Assembly (NCBI GenBank): GCA_035639875.1
Contig: DASQXE010000165.1
Location: forward strand, 1-27,221
Direction: 5' to 3'
Length of the DNA: 27,221 nucleotides
Source: JAIBJP01 sp035639875
GTDB taxonomy: Bacteria > Actinomycetota > Thermoleophilia > Gaiellales > Gaiellaceae
Part shown: in pieces, positions 6,622 to 12,834 of the stretch
Position numbering within the stretch: the stretch's first letter is position 1
How the letters are laid out: every line of letters starts with the position of its first letter
The notes under the pieces: model-generated
What the model was told of the DNA's origin: nothing
Seen by the model: only the letters and a program-made list of their open reading frames with translations
The model's database searches: none
Position numbers and translations under genes: made by a program

Positions 6622-8499
6622 TCAAGCCGTTGCGCGTGCTCCAGCGCCGAAGAAATCGGCCACCGCCTCCCGCTCGGCGACGAGCGGCGCGGGTGGAAGA
6701 GCTTCCAGGAAACGTTGTCCGTACCCGCGCGTATACAGCCTGGGATCGAGGATTGCGACCACTCCCTCGTCCTCGTGCCCGCGGATGAGGCGGCCGAAGC
6801 CCTGCCGGAGCTGGAGGACGGCGTTCGGAAGCGCGTACTCGGCGAACCAATCGCCGCCGTCCCGCGCGATGCGCTCGCAGCGAGCCTCCACGAGCGGATC
6901 GCCGGGCGCCGCGAATGGCAGCTTGTCCATGACGAGCAGGCTGAGCGACTCCCCCGCGATGTCGACTCCTTGCCAGAAGGTCGCGGTCGCGAACAGGACC
7001 GAGTCGACGTCGTCGCGAAACCGCTCGAGCAGCCGCTCGCGCGGCGCGGCGCCCTGGACTAGCACCGGAAACGGCAGCCGGCCGCGGGTGCACTCGACGA
7101 GCTCGTCCAGCGTCCGGTACGACGAGGTGAGCACGAGCGCTCGCCCGCGCGAGAGGCCGCAGAGGGCGACGACCTCGTCGGCCAGCCTGGCGAAGTAGCC
7201 CGGGGCGCGCGGTTCGGGAATCCGTGCGGGGACATAGAGGAGCGCCTGTTCGCGGAAGTCGAACGGCGACGGCAAGGCGAGCTCGCGGGCCTCGTCGAGG
7301 CCGAGCCGGCGACGCAGGAACCCGGCTTCCAGGGTCGCCGACACGAGCACGGCGGTGGTCTCGCCCTCCCAGAGCGCCTGACGCAGGATCTCGGACACGT
7401 CGACCGGGGCCCACGCGAGCGCGCCTGCCTCCGCCCACGTCACGCGGTCGGGATCTCCAAGCGCCATGCAGGCCTCGAGGTCGGCGGCGGCGGCCAGCGC
7501 TCGGCGCGCGAGCGCGTCGGCGTCCTCGCCGCCGCCCGCGAGCTCGTCCGCCAGACGGTTGAGCGCCGACCCGAGCGCGAACCCGCCGGCGTCGAGCTCC
7601 TCGCGGTCGGCCTCGGTCAGGCGTCGGCGCCCGGCACCGGGGTCGAAGGCGGCGATCAGCTCGGTGCCGGCGCGGTCGAGCTCCGCGAGGGCGGCCGCGG
7701 GCGGCCGCTTGCTCTCCTCGCGGCAATAACGCTCGACGTCGCGCGCGAGCTGTCGGAGCCTGGCGAGTGAGACCCGGCCGCCGAACCACGAAGCTGCGGC
7801 CTCCTCGAGCCGGTGCGCCTCGTCGAAGACGACGGCGTCGTGCTCCGGGAGCACGCCGGCGCCATCGGTCCGCTCACGGAGCGCGAGGTCGGCGAAGTAA
7901 AGCGCGTGGTTTGCGATCACGAGCTCGGCCTGCGCGGCCTGGTCGCGCGCGGCCTCGGCGAAACAGGAGCCGACGAAGGGACAGCGGCGCCCGGCGCAGC
8001 GATCGGAGCCAACGGAGAGCTCCGCCCAAAGAGTGGTGCTCGGCTCGAACGGAAGCTCGGCTCGGTCACCAGTCGTCGTGGTCTCGATCCAATCGTGGAG
8101 CCGCTCGTATGCGGCCGCGTCCTCCGCCGTCTGGAAGAGACCGCTCAGCTGCCCGATGCCCTGGACGCTCTTTCGGCAGAGATAGTTCTGCCGTCCCTTG
8201 AGGACCGCTACGCGGACCTTGCGCCCGAGGGCCGCCGACGCCGCCGGTACGTCCTTCGTCAGGAGCTGGTCCTGCAGCGCCTTCGTCGCGGTTGCGACGA
8301 CCACTCTCTTCCCAGAGAGGAGGGCGGGCAGCAGGTACGCGAGGCTCTTCCCCGTGCCCGTCCCGGCTTCCGCGAGGAGATGCTCGTCGTCCTCGAGGGA
8401 CTCGGCGACGGCTTCGGCGAGCGCGGCTTGGCCGGCCCGCGGCTCGAAGCCGGGGAGCGAGGCCGCCAGGCGGCCGGACGGACCGAAGAACTCCTCCAT
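6622..8499 (-). CDS. DinG/XPD-like iron-sulfur DNA helicase
   Basis: 625 aa from the ATG at 8499; an in-frame ATG at 8547 would add 16 residues but the alignment-worthy protein starts MEEFFGPSGR. It is an ATP-dependent 5'-3' superfamily 2 helicase. Motifs: Walker A EAGTGTGKS (44-52), motif Ia-like ATATKALQDQLL, DEAH at 226-229, and IANHAL (195-200). The four [4Fe-4S] cysteines expected between motifs Ia and II are present: Cys108 (NYLCRK), Cys168, Cys173 and Cys179. There is no N-terminal exonuclease domain. Likely roles are unwinding D-loops, R-loops or forks during repair. A TAGGCT box lies 11 bases before the ATG, close to a leaderless layout. Confidence 0.93.
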   Translation of the reverse strand: MEEFFGPSGRLAASLPGFEPRAGQAALAEAVAESLEDDEHLLAEAGTGTGKSLAYLLPALLSGKRVVVATATKALQDQLLTKDVPAASAALGRKVRVAVLKGRQNYLCRKSVQGIGQLSGLFQTAEDAAAYERLHDWIETTTTGDRAELPFEPSTTLWAELSVGSDRCAGRRCPFVGSCFAEAARDQAAQAELVIANHALYFADLALRERTDGAGVLPEHDAVVFDEAHRLEEAAASWFGGRVSLARLRQLARDVERYCREESKRPPAAALAELDRAGTELIAAFDPGAGRRRLTEADREELDAGGFALGSALNRLADELAGGGEDADALARRALAAAADLEACMALGDPDRVTWAEAGALAWAPVDVSEILRQALWEGETTAVLVSATLEAGFLRRRLGLDEARELALPSPFDFREQALLYVPARIPEPRAPGYFARLADEVVALCGLSRGRALVLTSSYRTLDELVECTRGRLPFPVLVQGAAPRERLLERFRDDVDSVLFATATFWQGVDIAGESLSLLVMDKLPFAAPGDPLVEARCERIARDGGDWFAEYALPNAVLQLRQGFGRLIRGHEDEGVVAILDPRLYTRGYGQRFLEALPPAPLVAEREAVADFFGAGARATA

Positions 8500-8599
8500 C
8501 GAGACCCGCGAGCCTAGTTCAGGCTCCGGCCAGCATACAGAACACACGTTCGATCAGGCAAGGCGACACTTTCGGCCGATAACGAGAGCGCGATGTTTC

Positions 8600-8854
8600 G
8601 TGCGGAACAGCTGGTGGGCGGTCCTCCTCCAACTCGCCCTGATGGCCGCCTTCGTGCTCAACGCGTGGTGGCTCGTGGACAGGGTGTTCAGGCGCCGGAC
8701 GTGGAACCGCGCCGGATGCGGCTTCTGGAGCCAGTTCGTGGCCTGGTACGGGAAGCCCGAGCTGAGCTGGCGCGAGGGCGAACCGCTCCTAACCGAGTTC
8801 GACCTTGATCCCCGAGGAGTCGGAAGACCTGCACTCGTGGTTCGATCCGCATGA
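8600..8854 (+). CDS. Membrane-anchored N-terminal part of a probably frameshifted zinc-ribbon protein
   Basis: GTG at 8600 opens 84 codons ending TGA at 8852-8854. The protein starts MRNSWWAVLLQLALMAAFVL, one transmembrane helix (about 5-27), then a basic stretch and a soluble part (FVAWYGKPELSWREGEPLL). Third positions are G/C until about 8803, then become A/T-rich to the stop, while the overlapping frame becomes G/C-rich from 8805. Dropping one C from the CCCC run at 8810-8813 joins it to the zinc-ribbon frame as EFDLDPEESEDLHSW. So this and the next entry are most likely one gene split by a true or sequencing indel. Function unknown. Confidence 0.55.
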   Translation: MRNSWWAVLLQLALMAAFVLNAWWLVDRVFRRRTWNRAGCGFWSQFVAWYGKPELSWREGEPLLTEFDLDPRGVGRPALVVRSA

Positions 8855-9224
8855 GCTGGCGGAGTGCCCGAAGTGCGGCCACACGGCTGCGCGGCTGGGC
8901 GATGCGGGGGCGCCGTGCTGCCCCGCGTGCGGGGTCGTCTCGCCGAAGCGAGGTCCGAGTGGGGCGGCGGTCCCGCGTCCGAACTGCGGCATGAACGCCT
9001 TCCCGATCAGCAAGGACGGCGCCTACTACTGCCCCGCCTGCGGTCAGGTCGCCCACAGGCGTAACCGCCGCGCGACCGGCCTAGCGCCCTTCGAATGTCG
9101 GCGGCCGCTTCTCGAGGAAGGCGGCGAGGCCCTCGCGCGCGTCTGCGGTCTCGAACAGGCGCGTGCAGAGATCGCGCTCCCGGTCGAGGGCGCGTTCGAG
9201 CAGATCTTTGGCCCTTTCGTCTAG
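8805..9224 (+). CDS. Zinc-ribbon C-terminal part of the same frameshifted gene
   Basis: Open from TTG 8805 to the stop at 9224 (139 aa), but the TTG has no ribosome site and is probably not a real start. It encodes CPKCG and CPACG (one complete four-Cys zinc ribbon), then PNCG and CPACG; the second ribbon shows Arg where a first Cys would be expected (VPRPNCG). After about 9065 the frame lies opposite the convergent enoyl-CoA hydratase 3' end and its sequence looks like a shadow, so the genuine end is probably near 9062-9084, which would require another indel or an unusual 144-base antisense overlap. Treat the boundaries as unsure. Confidence 0.45.
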   Translation: MIPEESEDLHSWFDPHELAECPKCGHTAARLGDAGAPCCPACGVVSPKRGPSGAAVPRPNCGMNAFPISKDGAYYCPACGQVAHRRNRRATGLAPFECRRPLLEEGGEALARVCGLEQARAEIALPVEGAFEQIFGPFV

Positions 9225-9824
9225 CAATCGTTTCGATCCGGCCACCGCCAACGGCGCGAGGGCCGCGATCCGGTCGGCAAGCCGCTGCGCCTCAGCCTCG
9301 GGGTCTTCGACGACGAGGTCGACGAGCCCGAGCCGGAGGGCCCCCTCGGCGTCGACGAGCTCCCCCGTGAGGACCAAGCGCCGTGCGGCACGGGGCGCAA
9401 GGAGCGAGAAGCCGTTCGAGATCGAGAGGCCGATTGCGACCTCCGGACAGCCGAACAGCGACCGCGGCGTCGCCACCCGAACGTCGCAGGCGAAGGCGAA
9501 TTCGAAGCTCCCGCCTACACAAACCCCGTCGACCGCCGCGATCACCGGCTGCGGCGCCGCCACGATCTCCCGGGTGAGGCGGTTGAACGCCTCGAGCGTC
9601 CGGCGCCATTCCGTGGAATCCATCGCCGCGGTCGCGCGCAGATCGTCGCCGGACGAGAATGCGCCGCCTTCGCCGAAGCAGACGATCGCACGGGCGTCGC
9701 TCGAACCGGCCTCGGCAAGCAGGTCGCCGAGCCGGTCGAGCGCTTCGGGGTCGAAGGCGTTCAGCCGCTCCGGGCGCGACCAGCGGATCCAAGCGGCCGG
9801 CCCCACTCGCTCGAAGCGCATCAT
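9081..9824 (-). CDS. Enoyl-CoA hydratase/isomerase (crotonase) family protein
   Basis: 247 aa, ATG at 9824 overlapping the TGA of the CoA ligase (ATGA). Crotonase-fold features: SRPERLNAFDPEAL near the N-terminus, oxyanion-hole strand GEGGAFSSGDDL (51-62), and GGSFEFAFACDVRVA (104-118). Both acid/base glutamates of enoyl-CoA hydratases appear retained with the canonical 20-residue spacing: Glu108 and Glu128 (in PEVAIG). The segment after the second Glu (LSISNGFSLL) departs from the usual PGAGGTQRL. It may hydrate an enoyl-CoA of an aromatic or fatty acid pathway. Coupling with the ligase suggests one catabolic module. Confidence 0.9.
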   Translation of the reverse strand: MMRFERVGPAAWIRWSRPERLNAFDPEALDRLGDLLAEAGSSDARAIVCFGEGGAFSSGDDLRATAAMDSTEWRRTLEAFNRLTREIVAAPQPVIAAVDGVCVGGSFEFAFACDVRVATPRSLFGCPEVAIGLSISNGFSLLAPRAARRLVLTGELVDAEGALRLGLVDLVVEDPEAEAQRLADRIAALAPLAVAGSKRLLDERAKDLLERALDRERDLCTRLFETADAREGLAAFLEKRPPTFEGR

Positions 9825-11125
9825 GCCGGCGGGGTCTCGCCCGCGTACCCGCGATAGAGCACCTTCGACTTCCCCTCGGAACGGGGGAGCGTCGCCGCCG
9901 CGATCTCGCACGTGAACTCGAGGCGCGCCCGAACCGCTTCGGCCAGCTCCTCCTCGCGGCCGTTGACGCCGTCCACGAGGATCTTGACCGGCGGCTCGAC
10001 GGGGAAGCGTTCGAGGACGATTGCGAACCGGTCGACGCCGCGCTCGCGCAAGAGCTCCTCCACGGCGCTGGGAAAGACGTTCACGCCGCGGACGCGAAAC
10101 ATGTCGTCGCTCCGTCCGACGACCCGGAAGCGGATGCCCGTCCGCCCGCAGTCGCACTCGAGGGCGATGATCTCGGCGATGTCGCGCGAGCGGAAGCGGA
10201 TGAGCGGCGTCGCCTCGCGCCGTAGGTGCGTGAAGACGAGCTCGCCACGCGCACCGGCCTCGAGCGCGAGCGGCTCGCCGCTCTCGGGATCCACCAGCTC
10301 GACCAGGGTCGCGTCCTGAGCGGAGAAATGGAGCCCGTTCCGCTCCTCGCACTCCCCCGCCAGCGTCCCCCACACGTCAGAGAGGCCGTATGTGTCGCCG
10401 ACCCGCGCACCCCAGAGGTCTTCGAGCCGGCGGCGCGTGGCGGCGATCTGACCCCCAGGCTCTCCCGTGACCACGAGCTTGGCTAGCCCGAGGTCGCGGG
10501 GATCGAGCCCGCGCTCGGCGGCCGCGTCAGCGAGATGAAGCGGATACGTGATCGTCGAGAAGAGCGCGGTCGGGCGCAGATCGCGCCAGAGATCGAGCAG
10601 ACGACCGCTCTGGCCGAGCCCGACCGGCACCATCGCGGCGCCGGTCTCCTCGAGCGCGGCGTGATCCGAGAGACCGCCGGTGTAGAAGCTGTACGAGAGA
10701 CAGTGGAGCACGGTGTCGTCGGGCCGCACTCCCGCCGCCCAAAAGGCGCGGGCGCCGACCCCGGCCGAGGTCCGGAGATCGTTCTCCGTGTACGCCATGA
10801 CGATCGGCTTGCCGGTCGTCCCCGAGCTCAGGTGGATGCGCACGATCTCGATCTCGTCCGCGCAGGCGAAATCGCCGTACGGGGGGCTCTCCGCCTGGGA
10901 GGCGCGCAGCTCCTCCTTCGTGGTGAACGGGATCTGGCGGAGATCCTCGACCTGCACGACCTGCTCCGGTCGAACGCCCACATCCTCGAGCTTGCGCCGA
11001 TAGAAAGTAGTGCGTTCGTAGCAGCGCGAGACCTGTTCGGCGAGGAGCTCCTCCTCGAGACGATGCGTCCACGCGGGCGGCATCGTTTCGATGCGTTCGT
11101 CGAAATAGCGCGCCCAAGTCGTCAC
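9821..11125 (-). CDS. Phenylacetate-CoA ligase-like (PaaK family) AMP-forming enzyme
   Basis: 434 aa from GTG 11125, chosen because homologous sequence starts around here and a TACGCT box lies 8 bases upstream; an in-frame ATG lies at 11191, 22 codons further upstream. It activates a carboxylic acid with ATP and CoA. Motifs: N-terminal YERTTFYRRKLEDVGV, P-loop SSGTTGKP (100-107), DTYGLSDVWG, and FRSRDIAEI followed by VVGRSDDMFRVRGVNVFPSAVEELL in two pieces, characteristic of the PaaK C-terminal domain. The pair CDCG in the D-loop region is also PaaK-like. The acid could be phenylacetate or another aromatic or aliphatic acid; no other paa genes are nearby. Confidence 0.88.
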   Translation of the reverse strand: MTTWARYFDERIETMPPAWTHRLEEELLAEQVSRCYERTTFYRRKLEDVGVRPEQVVQVEDLRQIPFTTKEELRASQAESPPYGDFACADEIEIVRIHLSSGTTGKPIVMAYTENDLRTSAGVGARAFWAAGVRPDDTVLHCLSYSFYTGGLSDHAALEETGAAMVPVGLGQSGRLLDLWRDLRPTALFSTITYPLHLADAAAERGLDPRDLGLAKLVVTGEPGGQIAATRRRLEDLWGARVGDTYGLSDVWGTLAGECEERNGLHFSAQDATLVELVDPESGEPLALEAGARGELVFTHLRREATPLIRFRSRDIAEIIALECDCGRTGIRFRVVGRSDDMFRVRGVNVFPSAVEELLRERGVDRFAIVLERFPVEPPVKILVDGVNGREEELAEAVRARLEFTCEIAAATLPRSEGKSKVLYRGYAGETPPA

Positions 11126-11133
11126 GCATGCCA

Positions 11134-11139
11134 AGCGTA
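11134..11139 (-). promoter_or_regulatory. Putative -10 box for leaderless CoA-ligase gene
   Basis: TACGCT (TANNNT) on the minus strand lies eight bases before the GTG at 11125, with no Shine-Dalgarno sequence in front of that start. It predicts a leaderless ligase-hydratase mRNA. Confidence 0.35.
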
Positions 11140-11208
11140 ACTCGTCGCCCCCCTTCGTCTCTCGCGGAAAAAAGTCGCACTTTGCGAACACTTTCCATAG
11201 ACATCCGC

Positions 11209-11238
11209 TTGACGGGGCCTTCGCCTCGCCATTAGGCT
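11209..11238 (+). promoter_or_regulatory. Housekeeping-type promoter TTGACG-N18-TAGGCT
   Basis: -35 TTGACG at 11209-11214, an 18-base spacer and -10 TAGGCT at 11233-11238. This is the only strong-looking -35 hexamer noticed in the window. Start of transcription would fall near 11244-11246, at the foot of the following hairpin. The next coding gene is the 57-aa protein at 11336. Confidence 0.45.
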
Positions 11239-11243
11239 GCGCG

Positions 11244-11287
11244 CGCCAGATCCGGTAAGCCTTCGGGCTCGCCGGATTTGGCGTTTT
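11244..11287 (+). terminator. Strong intrinsic terminator hairpin in the 5' leader of the 11336 gene
   Basis: A nearly continuous 18-bp stem (CGCCAGATCCGG at the base, AAGCC near the tip, pairing with GGCTCGCCGGATTTGGCG; one A-C mismatch and two G-U pairs) closes a TTCG tetraloop and is followed by TTTT at 11284-11287. The U-tract exists only on the plus strand. The gene upstream runs the other way, so it cannot terminate that gene: it must act on transcripts started at the promoter just before it. It is therefore an attenuator, a very short RNA, or a protective 5' hairpin. Confidence 0.65.
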
Positions 11288-11335
11288 AATGCCATAGTTC
11301 TGCGGCTCCCTAAGGACAGGATCAGGAGGACCGCG

Positions 11336-11509
11336 ATGGGTTGGCTCGACAAGATCTTGGGCCGCGAAAAGCGCGGCGGAGAAGCTGGTTCGGCAGGAAT
11401 GGCTCCGCGTCCCTCGGAGGAGGAGAGCGCCGGCGGCGCCCAGCCGCCCATGCCGCCACCGCCCAGTCCGCCGGAGGCTCCCGCGGAGAGCGAACAGGAT
11501 CGCATGTAG
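11336..11509 (+). CDS. 57-aa acidic proline-rich small protein, unknown function
   Basis: ATG at 11336 with an excellent AGGAGGA five bases upstream (11324-11330). The protein begins MGWLDKILGREKRGG, an amphipathic helix-like start, then becomes a disordered tail rich in Glu, Pro and Ala (PPMPPPPSPPEAP). No transmembrane segment or cysteine. The MGWLDKILG start resembles short peptides that lie on membranes, but that is only impression. A short hairpin follows at 11512-11536. The ribosome site, promoter and leader hairpin make it a convincing gene despite its size; the biased composition prevents family assignment. Confidence 0.65.
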   Translation: MGWLDKILGREKRGGEAGSAGMAPRPSEEESAGGAQPPMPPPPSPPEAPAESEQDRM

Positions 11510-11511
11510 GC

Positions 11512-11536
11512 GAAGGGCGGCATCGAGCCGCCCTTC
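11512..11536 (+). terminator. Hairpin after the 57-aa gene
   Basis: A perfect 9-bp stem GAAGGGCGG / CCGCCCTTC with a 7-base loop, starting 3 bases after the stop at 11509. It is followed by TCCCCTG, so there is no proper U-tract. It may separate the small gene from rmuC. Confidence 0.45.
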
Positions 11537-11587
11537 TCCCCTGATTCGGGAGCTCCGTCCGACGGGCCCTCTAGCGTTTGTCGGTCC

Positions 11588-12616
11588 ATGACCGGCATCG
11601 CTCTCGTCCTCATCGGTCTCGCCCTCGTCGTCGCGGTGCTCTGGCTTGCGCGGTCGGGCCGTGCGCTACTCGACCAGCGCCTCGGGGGCATGGAGGACAA
11701 GCTCGACCGCCGGCTCGGCGACGTCGAGTCGAAGGTCGACCGCAGGCTCGAAGGGCTCGACGGCCGGCTTCTTTCCCAGCAGCAAAGCGCTGGCCAGACC
11801 GCCGCCCAGATCGCGGAGCGCCTCGAACGCGTACAAGGAGCGACCGCGCAGGTGCTCGCGCGCGCGAACGATCTCGCCCGCCTCGAGCAGGCGCTCCGTC
11901 CGCCCAAGGCGCGCGGGGGCTTTGGCGAGCTCATGCTCGGCAACCTCCTGCGGGACATGCTCCCGGCGGACGCGTACTCGCTTCAGCACGGCTTCAAGAG
12001 CGGCGAGCGGGTGGACGCGATCATCAGGATCGATCGTCTCGTGCCCGTCGACGCGAAATTCCCGCTCGACAACTTTGCCCGGCTCGTCGAGACCGCGGAC
12101 GAGGCCGAGAGTGCCCTCCACACAAAGGCGTTCGAGCGCGACGTGAAGATCCACGTCGACGCGATCGCGACGAAGTACATCCGCCCCGACGAGGGCACGT
12201 ACGACTTCGCCCTCATGTACCTACCGTCGGAGTCCGTCTACTACGAGCTCTGCTCGAAGAGCGGGAACGCCTATCGGTACGCGCTCGACAAACGCGTCTT
12301 TCCCGTGTCGCCGACGACATTCCAGGCGTATCTGCTCGTGATCACCCTCGGGCTGAAAGGACTCCAGATCGAGCAGCACGCGCAGGACGTGATGTCTTAC
12401 TGCGCCGGCATGGCGAAGGACTTCGACCGCTTCCGCGCCGAGTTCGACACGTTGGGGAAGCACCTCGGCAACGCGCAAACCAAATACGGCGAAGCCGACC
12501 GGCGCCTCGCCGGCCTCGAACGTGACCTCGAGCGGGCGACGGACTGGGATCGCGCAATCGAGCCACCCGAGGCCGTCACGCTGCAGGAGCTTCCGCAGGC
12601 CGCCGACGCGGCCTAA
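11588..12616 (+). CDS. rmuC: RmuC-family DNA recombination-limiting protein
   Basis: 342 aa. One N-terminal transmembrane helix (about 3-21), a long coiled coil (about 28-105), then the RmuC core: RGGFGELMLGNLLRDMLP (109-126), VDAIIRI, PVDAKFPLDNF (which is the predicted nuclease-like signature), FIRPDE-like KYIRPDEGTYDFALMYLPSE, and LVITLGLKGLQI. RmuC limits rearrangements between short inverted repeats and is predicted to have a restriction-endonuclease-like fold. The coiled coil is shorter than in E. coli RmuC (about 475 aa in total). TAGCGT lies ten bases before the ATG, so a nearly leaderless transcript is possible. Confidence 0.92.
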   Translation: MTGIALVLIGLALVVAVLWLARSGRALLDQRLGGMEDKLDRRLGDVESKVDRRLEGLDGRLLSQQQSAGQTAAQIAERLERVQGATAQVLARANDLARLEQALRPPKARGGFGELMLGNLLRDMLPADAYSLQHGFKSGERVDAIIRIDRLVPVDAKFPLDNFARLVETADEAESALHTKAFERDVKIHVDAIATKYIRPDEGTYDFALMYLPSESVYYELCSKSGNAYRYALDKRVFPVSPTTFQAYLLVITLGLKGLQIEQHAQDVMSYCAGMAKDFDRFRAEFDTLGKHLGNAQTKYGEADRRLAGLERDLERATDWDRAIEPPEAVTLQELPQAADAA

Positions 12617-12620
12617 GGGG

Positions 12621-12830
12621 TCACGCGGACCCGGCTTCGCGCCAGGCCTCGCGCATCTGCTCTCGGTAGAAGGTGAAGAGGAGTGAGGCGGCGATGAGAA
12701 GGACCGCCTCGTCGAACGGCCCGGGGACTGGAGCGACGCCGAGAACCACGAGCCAGCGAAGCGGGCGCGGGATACGGTTGTCGCGAGCGAGGATCCGGAC
12801 GGCGCGGATTGCGCGCTTCGCTCCCCGCAT
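12621..12830 (-). CDS. 69-aa membrane protein resembling the DUF1232/YkvA group
   Basis: ATG at 12830, four bases after the aconitase stop, so it is probably the last gene of that transcript. A basic N-terminus (RGAKRAIRAVRILARDNRI) is followed by PRPLRWLVVLGVAPVPGPFDEAV and a second hydrophobic stretch to about residue 55, then a charged tail. The P-x-PGPFDE turn between two hydrophobic segments recalls the PIDLIPDFIP turn of DUF1232 proteins; this link is tentative. Its stop lies four bases from the convergent rmuC stop. Confidence 0.65.
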   Translation of the reverse strand: MRGAKRAIRAVRILARDNRIPRPLRWLVVLGVAPVPGPFDEAVLLIAASLLFTFYREQMREAWREAGSA

Positions 12831-12834
12831 TTCT

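Noticed and set aside
11165..11186. Minus-strand stem TCGCA-AAG-TGCGA followed by T6 before the PaaK-like gene
   Set aside because: Only about five base pairs with a three-base loop; too weak for an intrinsic terminator. The T6 is suggestive but I would not annotate it.
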